Assembly: GCA_036971475.1 (NCBI GenBank)
Contig: JBAIZL010000004.1
Coordinates: 64,931,753-64,995,752, forward strand
Length of the DNA stretch: 64,000 nt
Reading direction: 5' to 3'
Source: Prosapia bicincta
Lineage: Eukaryota > Arthropoda > Insecta > Hemiptera > Cercopidae
Shown here piece after piece: positions 27,600-39,559 of the stretch; position 1 is the stretch's first letter; each line of letters opens with the position of its first letter. Under the pieces are notes generated by a model, which was not told the origin of the DNA, did not search any database, and worked only from the letters and a program-made list of their open reading frames with translations. The position numbers and the translations under genes are program-made.

Positions 27600-27905
27600 T
27601 ATTTTGCTATTGACCCATATGGTGACGCGCTGACAAGTATAGACGAACAAGTGGGTCTTCATTATCTCCGGAAGGTTCGATTGCATTGTATTTCATCAGA
27701 TGATCTGCATCCAGAGAGTGAAAATTGGTTGTGTTGTGATTATGCCTTTTTTGGCCAGAATGTCTGCCCTCTGATATCCATAGATGCTAACATTGCTTGG
27801 GATCCTTTGTACTTTAATTGACAGTTGATCCCGGGCATTTCTTGTTGCTTTTCTTGTTCTTTTCCAGCCTGTATCCGTATTGCGCGATAGGTTTTGGACA
27901 GCCGC
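27600..27905 (-). pseudogene. RNase H fossil from a non-LTR retrotransposon
   Basis: Read on the minus strand from 27905, one open stretch gives AVQNLSR, then LSIKVQRIPSNVSI, then GYQRADILAKKG. This is the C-terminal half of a type I RNase H domain, matching the W-I-P-S-H-V-x-I-x-G-N-E-x-A-D-x-L-A-K-K-G pattern. The final catalytic Asp is kept (RAD), the His is replaced by Asn (SNVSI), and the GNE asparagine is Tyr. Below about 27715 the frame breaks, although scattered similarity may continue to an RLYLSARHHM stretch near 27620. That stretch resembles the YWEARRRM tail of the element at 3.3 kb. The N-terminal half is absent. This is a dead, 5'-truncated copy, older than the one at 2.4 kb. 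Confidence 0.7.
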
Positions 27906-28129
27906 TATTTATATTATTATTTATTACTTTTTCTGTTATTTGTGCTCTAATCTTTTAATTTCTTTTTTTTTGTATGAAGAAAACTTTATTGCGTAAATTC
28001 TAACACCTTACATTTAAAATTCGTAAAGAGTTTTCAAATATAATTTTATCGGTAATCAACAATAAAATTAATTTAAATTATCATCCATATTTCTAAACAA
28101 AATATATATATGGTTTTAGTTATCATTGT

Positions 28130-28570
28130 GTCAGAAACTCATATGCTTCCACTTCCTCACTTACTGATAATAATCATTCTAATACATTTGCTACTCTTCT
28201 TACACAAAAATATTTCCCAGGCAGCCCCAGAGACTACATAACTTGTAATACTGTTTAAAACCAAATAAACGTAATTTAAAATAAATAAAAAACTTTTAAT
28301 ATAACAATTTGTCAACATAGATGGGTTTAGTCGTAAAAACAAAATGCAGATTATATTATTCATAGTCGATATGATTTGAGTTTTTTTTTTAAAACCTAAA
28401 CTGAAAAAAATAAACCATAAAATTCAGGAGCAACAAATCAGTGTGTTGCATGTACAAAGTAATAGCGAGGGTCAATAATTTGTATTTCCAACTGGGGCAC
28501 ACAGCAGTAGATGTCGCTACCCATTCTGACACACATAACTACTTAGTTGAAAGTGTGTTTTTTTTTAAAT
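28130..28570 (+). repeat. Segmental duplication, unit A copy 1
   Basis: About 440 bp aligned by eye with 29215-29660. Shared blocks: CTTCCAC-TC-TCACT, ACTGATAATAATCATT, TACACAAAAATATTTCCCAG, ACTTGTAATAC, TATTATTCATAGTCGATA, CATAAAATTCAGGAG, AACAAATCAGTGT, CACAGCAGTAG and CATTCTGACA. The copies differ by roughly 20-25%. Neither is coding. Confidence 0.85.
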
Positions 28571-28619
28571 TTTGGTAAGTCTTTAACACATAATATCTAT
28601 TATAAATAAATAAATAAAT

Positions 28620-29070
<451 letters not shown>

Positions 29071-29214
29071 GTGTTAAAAAAGCCCCTCTTCACAAGCCTA
29101 ATACTTGAGAAATAATTTTATGTACTTGTACTTATGCTTTGTTACAAAACATTAAACTTCAATATAAATTACAAACAAATATTTTTTTAATTATTGGCTA
29201 ATGTTGACCAATTG

Positions 29215-29660
29215 ACTTTATCAGAAAGTCGTAGGCTTCCACCTCTTCACTCACTGATAATAATCATTTAAATACCTTTCCTACTGTTTTTACACAAAAA
29301 TATTTCCCAGCCGCACCGGAGACGACGTAACTTGTAATACAGTTTAAAATCAAATAAACATAGTTTATAATAAGCTACCAAATAGTCTTAAGATAATATG
29401 TTTAACATTGTTGGGTGTAATAGTACAAATAATATGCAGATATATTATTCATAGTCGATACCTTCTGAGATGTTTTTTTTCAATCTAAACAGAACAAATT
29501 AAAACATAAAATTCAGGAGTAACAAATCAGTGTTTTGCATGTAGAAATTAATGGCGTGGGTCATTAAATTATATGTCCAATTGGGACCCACAGCAGTAGC
29601 AGTTGATACACATTCTGACATCCATGGTTCCCTACCTGATTAAAAATCGAAAGTGTACTA
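29215..29660 (+). repeat. Segmental duplication, unit A copy 2
   Basis: Partner of 28130-28570 about 1.08 kb downstream. It ends in a short (ATT)n run at 29658-29676 where copy 1 has a T-run. Confidence 0.85.
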
Positions 29661-29814
29661 TTATTATTATTATTTTTTTTTAATAAAACTTCATTAGAAT
29701 ATACGATATATATGTAGCATATATATAGGTTTTGCGATACTGTTTTCTTGCATTGGCTTATCACTTTCACTATATGTACTTCAACAAGAAACTATCTATA
29801 CCTAGCAATTACCA

Positions 29815-30712
29815 GAACAATTACAAGTAACATTGAATACTCAATTTATACGAAACCCACACAAACAGTTAATACAATACCAAACTACTCTAACAATCCC
29901 CCAAGACATAAAATGGCTGCTTACAACTCACTCTTTTATAGAGAATGCTAAAACTGCTTCTAAAAGTTGAAGAAAAAGCCAAAAAAAATATATATCAAAT
30001 AGCCAAAAAAATGGATACAATAAAAACTACAGATATATTAGAATTTAAAATATTAAATAAATTGAAACAACCTAAAATCGAACTATAAACAACAACAAAA
30101 TGGGTCACAATCACATATACAGGTTACAACATAAAAGGAATAACTAAAACACAAAAAAATAATAATATTAACTTAGCTTACAAAACACCGGAAACATAAG
30201 TAATAAAATAAACCAACTGGAAAAAATATGTCTCACACTAAATAATGGAATATAGAAAATCGAATGCCCAGACTGTAATAAAATATACATAGGCCAAACA
30301 AAAAAGTAATTTAAAGACAGATATCACGATCACTTAAATGCATACATCAAACCTGAAACTTATAATTCAAACTTAGCTACACACGCCAATAAAAACAAAC
30401 ACAAAATCCCCCCATTAGAAAAAAAACACCTTATAAAATATTACAAAATGGGCCTCAAAATGACAATCTGAACATAAAAATAATAACATAAACGAACAAA
30501 TAGAAATAAAATTTTAAAAACGATAAATTGATCAACCTAATAGACAAAATTAAACTCACAACAAACTTAAAAGACTCGCACAGTCCAGTGAATCCGAAAA
30601 TAGAACTATAACGGTACACCACACGTTGTGACAAAGAAATTCCACACACCTCGCAGTATACTACAACCCCCGGTCAGTGATGCCCGATGATGGTTATACT
30701 ACCAATCTTTGA
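29815..30712 (+). pseudogene. Penelope-like element 3' fragment (RT C-terminus plus GIY-YIG endonuclease)
   Basis: The fragment starts within the RT C-terminal region: NIEYSIYTKPTQT, then PNYSNNPPRHKMAAYNSL, which matches the PLE pattern YRKPT...SNHP..HK. Frameshifts and stops follow. WVTITYTGYNIKGI then appears, matching the PLE segment before the endonuclease, and next IECPDCNKIYIGQTKK, a stop, then FKDRYHDHLNAY. The latter is the GIY-YIG core with a C-x2-C pair and conserved Arg and His. At least four in-frame stops make it dead. It lies between unit A copy 2 and the AT array before unit B copy 2, a position empty in the first duplicated copy. The tail near 30684-30712 (CGATGATGG..ACCAATC..GAAAG) resembles the hammerhead-like termini seen elsewhere in the window. 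Confidence 0.8.
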
Positions 30713-30772
30713 AAGTTAACTCGCATAAATACCAAGTAAGATTCTTGTTTAAGTACATATATTGAAAGTGAT

Positions 30773-31160
<388 letters not shown>

Positions 31161-31478
31161 TTAATATTATCTACGTATAACTGCACTTTGCTAAATGACA
31201 ATTAACATCTCCATATTAAAGTATACACAGATGTAATCTATTTGAGATAGATTTATCCTTAAATAATATAAATTGTAGTGGTATCATTTTAAAACGGAAG
31301 AGTCTTTTTTGCCTAATAAAGGAAAAAAAGATTTATCTATGGCTGATCATAAGTAGGCATTCCTCTTTTTAAGAAGATATATTTTAGGGATTCTTGATTT
31401 GTTTATTGCTTAGAATATTCATGATTCAGCCTTAATAAACATTCATAAGTTTTCAGAGCGTTATTAAACACGTTAAAT
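31161..31478. other. AT-rich spacer, nothing recognised
   Basis: No ORF or repeat that I can support. Confidence 0.35.
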
Positions 31479-31560
31479 CAGGCATCCTCACAATGCGGCC
31501 CGCTGGAAGCTTGCGCCACTGAGAACCATTTTTGCCGCTCTTAGATTGTTAGGAATTAAT
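31479..31560 (+). mobile_element. Isolated hAT-like transposon terminus
   Basis: CAGGCATCCTCACAATGCGG followed by CCCGC is the style of terminus seen in hAT elements (CAG..TCCTCA..GCGGCCCGC). It stands out as GC-rich in AT-rich DNA. I found no matching opposite end in the next 2 kb, so this looks like a solo end or a heavily eroded copy. No 8 bp duplication can be shown. Confidence 0.5.
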
Positions 31561-33659
31561 ACAACATATCATTGTTAATAGGATTTCTGTAGTATATGGT
31601 TAAAGCTTACTATGAGATTCCGAAAGCAGTTGAAAAAAAAACAAATTTTGTACCTTAACTGACTGTGCTCAGAAAATAATTTGTGTGTTTGATTTACATA
31701 TGTCTGTGAGTTTACATTCACTTAGGTTAATAACAAGTACAGATCTAGAATAAGAGCGAGAATTTTTAAAACATATACATAATTTCAGTTGCTTTCCAAA
31801 CTGCAATATAGGTGCCATGTAATACAGCTGTGAAAGATTTCGGTCATCGGCTTTAACTAATTCAGTTATCCTTGGAGGCTGGTCAGATACATTTGTCTAA
31901 GTCTATTATGCAAAAGAATTGAATTACTTTAGTAATGTAACAAACGTATGCCATCATCCTACTGTTTGTATTTAATGGCACTTGTACTTGCTGTCCTGAG
32001 AAAAACCTAATGGAAAATATTTTGTATTTCTAAGAAATCCTAGCGATGACCCCGGCGTTAGATAAACTTCGGCTATTCAATTCAGTGGCATATAATTTCT
32101 GGATTTTAATCGTGAAACCCGTTACGTATATTGTAATTATGACAAATTTATATCTACGATAAGGCGATTGTTTTTCCTACGTTGAGGTTAGGTTTTGACA
32201 TTGAGACATTTTCGGTAGTTTTTATATATATTTCTTATAGCAAAAGCATTTAATTTGTATCTAACTTTTTTATTGTATTATAGTAACAATCAAAATTTTA
32301 GTTTCTCGATGGTCTTTATTGCATGTTTATATCTACGGTAATTTGCCCAAAGGGCAACATTGAAGCAGTATTTATATTCTGCCCCACACTAATATTTGTG
32401 TTTATAGTTTAAAACTCATCCGTGAGTGATATTTACTAAAATAAAAATTATTGATTTTGTTTCTTGTTTGTCAAATATCAACGTAAATATAAAGTATCAT
32501 TTATAAAAGATCTTCACAAGTAACCAAATGTCTTATTTTATCAAGTAAAGCAAGTTTTATAAATTCCCTTATTATGATCTGATATTCTAATACATTTATT
32601 TTCGTTATCTTTTTTAAATAAAAATTTCCGATTATTTTTTAAAAATTTATTCCAGATATTTTACTCTAACTATCCAGATTATCTTATAATATATTTTATA
32701 GTATATCCTCTTTATTTTCACAAGGTAATTTACTTACCTCTCTAGAATTTTTATGTTTCTCATGGAAATAACTGTTGTTATTTCATATATCATAACACAT
32801 TTTGAATGACTGATTTGGGTTTTTGTAAAAACACACTCTTCTGTAAATATCCAGTACCCCAGTTTTAGTACGTGGATTGTTGCATTGTTGAAACCGTAAT
32901 ATATGTTATTGTTTAGTTATTGCTCACTGGAGATAAAATTATTCTCAATTACCAAATATTTCACTAATATTGGTGAATCGATATGTTTAAACCGATTGGG
33001 GTTCATCCGACAGACATTTGCGCTGGAAAACGGTTCCATATCGTGAAGCAATGCTGCCCCCTAAACAAAACTACGGTAAACTGCAATGTTATCATTTTGG
33101 AGAGACAAAATGATCAGTAGCTTTAAAAGACTATTATTTAAAAATAGATAAATTTAATTAATTATATAACACAAAACCACCATTGTTTTACATGGAACAT
33201 CAATTTAAGCTAATTAAACGCTTACATTTTAATGCTAACAAAGAAAATTATATTGAATACATCAATCTTTGTAAAAAGAAGGCGATACTCACTCACATGG
33301 ATCTAGCTAAACGTTTGCTACAAACATCAGTGTCAGCTGTTACTAATGGTTGTCTCATTTCCGTTACAAAGTAGTTTATTTATGGGTTAACTTGGGATTC
33401 AAATGAACTCAAAGTTTTGTTCGGATCTCTGTTTCTGTGAGCTGTGTAAGGAACTGTTATCAATAACATGATTGGCAAGTTATCTTGGCCTCCTCAAAGA
33501 ATGTCTTTATCATACATAGTATGTTATATTAGATATAGATGTTATATTAATTATTATTAATTATAGATGTTATATTAGAAGAATATCTTACATATTCTAT
33601 ACGTAATACAAATTTATTGACAAAAAAGTAAAAAATGCAACTATTCTTTGAGCTTAGCT
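31561..33659. other. AT-rich stretch, nothing recognised
   Basis: No coding region is supported. A direct repeat of about 20 bp (ATAGATGTTATATTA) occurs at about 33536 and 33564. Confidence 0.35.
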
Positions 33660-33687
33660 CGTGAGATTATGTTAAGAAAATCTCACG
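33660..33687. other. Short perfect hairpin beside the PLE palindrome
   Basis: CGTGAGATT (33660-33668) and AATCTCACG (33679-33687) form a 9 bp perfect stem with a 10 nt loop, immediately left of the larger palindrome. Function unknown. Confidence 0.7.
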
Positions 33688-33690
33688 AAT

Positions 33691-33862
33691 TAATCATTTA
33701 TTGACTAATACGCGTTTTAATGACATAATCATCATCATCAGGGAGTGTTACTACTACAAACTCTAAATAAATATCTAGTTGTAAAATTGAGTTTGTAGTT
33801 GTAACACTCACTGATGATGATGACTTTGTCATTGAAACTCGTATCAGTCAATAAAAGATTAA
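33691..33862. repeat. Inverted repeat with hammerhead-ribozyme-like core, PLE terminus
   Basis: Arms of about 73 bp (33691-33763 and 33789-33862) around a 25 bp centre. The right arm (+) reads CTGATGA, a stem ATGAC/GTCAT closed by TTT, GAAAC, then ACT-6 nt-AGT followed by C (33811-33849). This is the layout of a minimal hammerhead: core 1, stem II, GAAA, short stem III, cleavage base. Hammerhead motifs are known in the terminal repeats of Penelope-like elements. The flanks do not pair as a good stem I, so a single unit is probably inactive. The left arm carries a degenerate copy with AAAAC for GAAAC. It lies 3' of the minus-strand PLE endonuclease fragment, as expected for a PLE terminal repeat. 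Confidence 0.65.
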
Positions 33863-33928
33863 CTTATGGCTTTTGTGTTTGTTTTTATTTGTTTTAGTAA
33901 GAAATATTTATGTTTTATTTTAAATTCA

Positions 33929-33930
<2 letters not shown>

Positions 33931-33973
<43 letters not shown>
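33931..33973. repeat. (AT)n microsatellite
   Basis: About 43 bp of AT between the PLE-terminus palindrome and the PLE endonuclease fragment. Confidence 0.95.
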
Positions 33974-33976
<3 letters not shown>

Positions 33977-34139
33977 GTTATTATTTTACTTGTAATTAAT
34001 TTTTTCATCCCTAAGTGCTATAATTTTATCTTATGTGATGAGTCACATTTCGGTCACTTGACCATTGACGAATCACTGAATTTATTGTCTCTATTTTTCT
34101 GGTTTGGATGTTCGGTCCGTGATGTTGGTTTTTGTTACG

Positions 34140-35071
34140 TCATACATGTTTCTTCTTAAGCCGCGAATACAGTAAAATGCTTTTGAAAATTACGTCGTCT
34201 GCATATGTTGTGTGTATGCTCATTAAACTGTGTTGTATATTTTTATAAATGTGAAATTTTTCTAGTGAGTTTAGTTCTATTGGGTTATTATTTATTTTAA
34301 GTACTGTTAGGCTATTTTCGTAATTATTTATTTCATGTTTATGAGATATTAGGTGTGCTGCAATATTTGATGGTCTCGTATTTTTATTTTTAAATGATCT
34401 GTAATGTTCTTCAAATCCTCTTTTAAAAGATCTAGTTGTTTTTCCCATGTAAAATGCGTTGCATTCTTTACATGTAATTTTGTAAATTCCTGATAGGTTA
34501 TCTTTTTCTTAATTTCGTTTTTTGTGGTTTGTGTTATTAAAATATGTTATTATTTTGTTGTTTCGTTTGTATGTTGGAGTGTAAAATTCATTGTTGTATA
34601 TTTTTGTTATTTTTTCTATTATGTTATTGGTGTAGTTATATTTTAGGTTGATTTTTAAATTTATATTATATTTTTTTCACGTTAGTGTTGTGTTGAGATT
34701 AGGTTTTTTTTGTAAAATTATTGTATATGTTTTTTATAGTGTGTTTGTTGTATCCATTTTCTATTGTTATTTTTGTAATGTTATTTAATTCTTCATTTAA
34801 TTTTTGTTTAATATCTTTTTTGTGTTTTATTGTTTTATTTATCCTGTTACTGTAAGTGTTGATTTTGTGTGTCCAGGGGTGGTTAGATTTGTAGTGTATT
34901 GTGATGTTGTTGGAAGTTATTTTTCTGTGTACTGTAGTTTCCATTTAATTATTGTTTATATTTAATGTAATGTGAAGATAGTAATTGTTCTGTTAGTTTC
35001 TGTTTTGAAGGTTAATTGCATGTTTTCGTTGTATGTATTTAATTTGTTTAGTATTATTATGTGTTCGCTGT
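34140..35071 (-). pseudogene. Penelope-like element 3' half (RT C-terminus plus GIY-YIG endonuclease)
   Basis: Read right to left, it starts just after the RT catalytic motif (LNKLNTYNENM..FKTET) and is frameshifted. It then gives TTVHRKITSNNITI..SNHPWTHK and GYNKHTIKNIYNN (34699-34944), the canonical PLE RT C-terminus, followed by a broken linker. The endonuclease is open to 34140: LSGIYKITCKECNAFYMGKT, then RSFKRGFEEHY. This contains the GIY motif, the C-x2-C pair, YMG in place of YIG, Arg and the EH pair. The GIY-YIG nuclease nicks the target and exposes the 3' end that primes reverse transcription. The endonuclease domain itself looks nearly intact; the rest has stops. Its right end meets the plus-strand PLE half at about 35072-35095. 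Confidence 0.85.
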
Positions 35072-35089
35072 TAACCTACAGCTGTACAC

Positions 35090-36470
35090 AACCAATTTAG
35101 AAATTATGAAAACCTTTGTTAATATCACACCTATAATACACGAAAAGATACAACAAATCAAATAAAACGCAAAATAAATACAAAAAATAGACATTATAAG
35201 AAAATCAAAAAACGACAACCAAAATACTAGCCAAAAAACAAACCAACACCCAAACCAATTCTCAATAACATAAAATTCATAAACCTAACTAAAACACAAT
35301 TCACTGAAAAAGAAAAAATAATGTAACAAATTCTTTCAAATATAATCAAATTTTAACTAAAACCAAAATATAAAAAACCTAATAGTTCACACATAATCTA
35401 ACATCCATAAAAGTATCCACCAAAACACTGAACACGTAAGAACACATCATAAAATCAACCTAATAAAAACTCAAAAAACAAATCAATATATAAACAAAAC
35501 AGGAAATATGAAACTTAAAAAAAACTAGAGCACAACAGCTATGTAATATTACAATCAAATAAAACAAACACACCAGTATCAATTTAAAATACCAAATACA
35601 TCAATTCAATGACAAATAACATAAAATAAAACAAATTCGAACAAACCTTAGACCCAACTATCAAATACCTTGATACAATAAAAAACCTAATAGTCACACA
35701 CAGAAATACCACAAACTATACAAATAAATTAATATACCACACAAGACCCTACCCATTCAAACCATGTGCACCAATATTAATAGGCATACCTAAAATCCAC
35801 TCATTTAGACCACTAATAAATTTCATAACAGCAGAAGACTCTACCCATTCAAACCATGTGCACCAATATTATTAGGCATACCTAAAATCTACAAACTCAA
35901 CTCGCCATTTAGACCACTATTACATAATCTCAAAAATACTAGACAAAATAATAAGATTTAAAATACATATCAAGAACACATACAATATAAAAATGTTTAC
36001 GAATTAATTAATACCATTAGAACAAACAACAACACAAAAATAATTAGTAATGACATAACGAACATGTATCCTAGTATCCCAATAGAAGAATCCATAGAAA
36101 TAATAAAATACAAACTAATACGCAATAACGAAAAATAAAACACAATAAATAGTATTATTACACTAATAAAACAAACATGTTATTAAAATTACATCCAATT
36201 TAACAATAAATACTATAAACAAAAAACTGGACTCCCCATGAAATCACCCTTATCATCTCTCATGTCAGTCATATATGTATAACAATTTGAACAAATAATA
36301 ATTAAACCTATACTAAACACATATAATATTTTGCTATGGACAAGATACGTAGATGATATACTTGTAATATACCAACAAACCATTCACAAGGAACCCATTA
36401 TAATACTAAACAAATTAAATACATACAACGAAAACATAAAATTCAAATTCGAAACAGAAACCTATTATTC
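35090..36470 (+). pseudogene. Penelope-like element 5' half (reverse transcriptase)
   Basis: Heavily broken RT with recognisable landmarks in order: FINLTKTQFTEKEK near 35280 (PLE N-terminal motif), GIPKIH/GIPKIY near 35790 and 35875 (the LPKIHK motif), SNDITNMYPSIPIEES near 36045-36095 (palm motif A with its Asp), GLPMKSPLSS near 36227 (motif B), and TRYVDDILVI with YVDD at 36346-36357 (catalytic motif C). Stops interrupt it at many points, for example after MSVIYV. Similarity ends soon after FKFETET at about 36463-36475, and no endonuclease follows. The catalytic Asp residues are still encoded although the frame is dead. Together with the minus-strand half it accounts for one whole PLE. Confidence 0.8.
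35744..35930 (+). repeat. 92 bp tandem duplication inside the PLE reverse transcriptase fossil
   Basis: Copies start at 35744 and 35836. Both include ACCCATTCAAACCATGTGCA and GGCATACCTAAAATC. The second copy keeps an extra KLNS-like stretch before FRPLL that the first lacks. The duplication repeats the LPKIHK-type motif, which no working RT needs twice, so it followed loss of function. Confidence 0.85.
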
Positions 36471-36944
36471 AGTAACTAAATGAAAATACTAAAATCAGAT
36501 TTTCTTATTATGATTCATGTATACAATCTTTTTCCTGAGAGAATATACCGAGTACTACAAACCTCATTCCCATACATCATTTGTATAACAAAAAAATTAA
36601 AATATCAAATTCCTATACCCGTAATTTCATTTAATTTCAGGGTTTTATAGTTTCATTATATTTTGTTATGCCTTTTTCACATTAAAAACATTAAAAAACA
36701 AATTATAAGATAGATTTGTCTAGTTTTCTATTTAAAACCGTATTTGTCAAAGTAGGAAACTTTGTAATTAGAAAAATATAGCCTACCTCATACAATTGCA
36801 AGAAGACTATAAAATTCCACTTTATCAGCTAAATTACATATACAATAAAAAACCGCAATACATTTTGTATGCTAAGTCATAACCTAAATTACCATCGTTA
36901 CGAATTAGGTGTTAAAAAAAACAATTGTTCACTGCAGGTTAGTC

Positions 36945-37080
36945 AATTGATATATACAATCTTGTTAACCGAACTTGATGAGAGCGGTAAATATTAAAGT
37001 GCGTCTGTATTCGGCTTTGATAAATTCATTAAGTGCATGAGTAGGAGTTTAGAACGATGAAAAATTACTGCTGGAAATTA
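36945..37080 (-). repeat. Dispersed repeat, probable copy 3 (inverted)
   Basis: Read on the minus strand it shares AATTTCCA-CAG, CATCG, ACTCCTACTCA, GCTCTC and GTTAACAAGATT-TATA in the same order as the copies at 4.6 and 5.9 kb. It is shorter and more diverged than they are. Confidence 0.5.
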
Positions 37081-39041
37081 AATATTTTTCCTATGGTATT
37101 CAACAAATTTTATTACCTATGTGTATTTTATACTTAATAAAATACAAATTTTGAAAATGTATACATTTTTACATACATCGGTTTTTAAAGAGTGGTTCTC
37201 AAATTTATAAGTCTTGTTCTTTGTGAAATAATGGTTAGGTCGTAAAGATTTGGTAACAAAATAGTTCACTCGATTTCGACTGCTATATCATAATCACGTG
37301 ATCAGATGCAGATGATACTGAATAAATTGAAACTTTATCATACATTGATGTGCTTGGTGGAATATGGAATCAGTTTGCACTCATGATATATCGGGCATAC
37401 AAGTTAAATATTAAGAATGATTGAAGGGATTTTTTATTAGAATTAAATTTTATTTAATAACGTTTAGCATATATGCCAGTAATAAACTAAAATCATGTTT
37501 TTTGTTGTAATAATCTAATATACTGCATTATAAAAAATGTGGGATTGTGTTTTGGGCTTAAATGTAGTATGCCTTGTTAATGTTAAAATGCCATAGGTTT
37601 AGCTTCTACAGAACTGACTCAGTGACTCGTGATACTGTGGTGAAATTGAAATCGTGATAGAGGATCACAAGAAACCACTAACACGAGCAATCAATGTTTT
37701 AATAATAAACCAAAAGTCTATTATTAGAATTTATTATTAGGGTTTAAAATGTGTTGAGGATGTGTAACTTTTAAACTTCCACTGATCTCAGGATATATTA
37801 ACTAACTTTAACGATTCTTGAAGTTTGTTTAGTATTATAGCTAAGCCTCGGTGCTTACAAGGATAATTCTCACTTTTAAGTCCCTTTTACAATCGCCTAT
37901 AACCCATAAACCTATTACATCACGTTCTGGTGTAAATGAGTCTTTTTTACTAAAAATCAGAGGTATTAGTTTTACTAGCGAATAATTGCAACGCGTCTTA
38001 ACTAACGAGCGTTAAAACTTGTTTTATATTGTTATTTTCGGAATATAAAGCATACACATTATATACCCATAGTTATGAGATTCAGATTTTATTTTTCGTC
38101 TCACAAACAGCGGTAGATTTTCAACTTGAGACACCTTTGAAACGTGTCGCTTTGAAATAAAACCAATGGGTTTACAGTTAATTATCCTATAAAGTCAGAG
38201 ATATTTCCGGACACATAGTTATATCCTACCAGGAAAATATCGTATCAATTACTGCATTGAGGCTCTTCTGGGTGTGAGTGAGGTGACTGTTTTGGTAGAA
38301 AGACGTTTTGGTGAGGAATATGAAAATAAAAATTGTGTAACTGAAATTGTAAAATTAGTGATCTGACATGTAATATTCCTGTCGTTAGAAAGTCGCAGTT
38401 GGTTTCTTCAGAGTTATACTGTCCTAGTCCAAAAAATAACTTATAACCCTTAGTTTCATATGGCTATAGACAGGAAACATGAGTGACGGACGTTAAAGAA
38501 TATTCGAGGTTTATAATACGAATCTTTCTGTGCAGGATTGTGGGTTATGCATAATGAAAAATTAACATTATATCTATATTCAATCTAAATCCCCACACAA
38601 AACGTTTAACGGTTTTGCCTGTTGACCAGATCAACGTTTATAAGGACTTACGAGTTACTTGTATTCAGAAAAAAAAATTGTTTACGATAATTATATTTGA
38701 CTTTAAAACTTCTAAGTTAGAAACTTTCGTTATTCTCTCACTACTAAAATATATTCCTGGGTTTAGTAAAGGTGAGACTACGTAAAGTGTCTATTGTGAC
38801 TACATTGAAGTCTATGACAAACTTTTCGGTAGTGAAAGTGAAGGAAAGACAAAGTTTAGACAAGCGAAAAAAAACTTGTTGGAATAATATTGTACAGTAA
38901 CGTCTTCCTGTATAATTTTATAGCTGCACTTGGTTTCAACGAATAATTCATTCTTCTCAAAAGTTACAAAGGACTGTCATAATAACTAATACACACCAAG
39001 ACATATATGCCGTACTAATGAAACTCAGCCAGAATGTAGTA
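37081..39041. other. AT-rich stretch, nothing recognised
   Basis: No ORF of note, arrays or repeat partners seen. Confidence 0.35.
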
Positions 39042-39042
39042 T

Positions 39043-39105
<63 letters not shown>
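39042..39105. repeat. Compound (AC)n(AT)n microsatellite
   Basis: About 19 bp of AC followed by about 45 bp of AT, at the outer edge of the left ATGGCAGCC-bearing flank of the satellite structure. Confidence 0.97.
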
Positions 39106-39109
<4 letters not shown>

Positions 39110-39420
39110 CCGCTATCAATATGGCAGCATTTCATTTTGCAACCATATGGCAGCCACTTGAAAGAGTGGAGTATAAATGTTTTTCGTCGTGTATAATTTA
39201 TTTCTAATAAGCATGATACTACTCCATGTACTTTAATTTTATAAAATCTTAAAAATACAAAATTGACTGAAGTACTATCAATACGGCAGCATTTCATTTA
39301 GGCATCAATATGGCAGCCAGTGTATATTTTCGTTCAGTCTAATAACAATATGGCAACCGGTGTGTATATTATTCCCACGCTACTAACGATACGAGAACCA
39401 ACAGTGTTGCCACTATGGTG
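39110..39420. repeat. Left satellite flank with repeated ATGGCAGC(C/A) motifs
   Basis: The motif ATGGCAGC occurs at about 39120, 39148 and 39310, with variants CGGCAGC and ATGGCAACC between. Two of the occurrences share the longer block GGCAGCATTTCATTT. Similar GGCAGCC motifs flank the right array near 48,020 and 48,315-48,355. Confidence 0.6.
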
Positions 39421-39559
39421 CTACTATCTGACTAGTCAAATGTTTAGACTCTAAGACACGTGTGTGTAATCACGGTAAAAACACAAACATTAGTATGTCC
39501 CTTCTTCATTTCAGCTGGCTAATTATTTACTCAACTCACATAAGTCTTAGTTGTTAGTT

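Noticed and set aside
27660..27690. GGTTCGATT as a tRNA B box
   Set aside because: No matching A box or cloverleaf, and the stretch lies in the RNase H relic.
33660..33862. CRISPR-like or attachment-site palindrome
   Set aside because: Only one inverted pair with hammerhead-type core and PLE sequence next to it. No spaced direct repeats, and the genome is eukaryotic.
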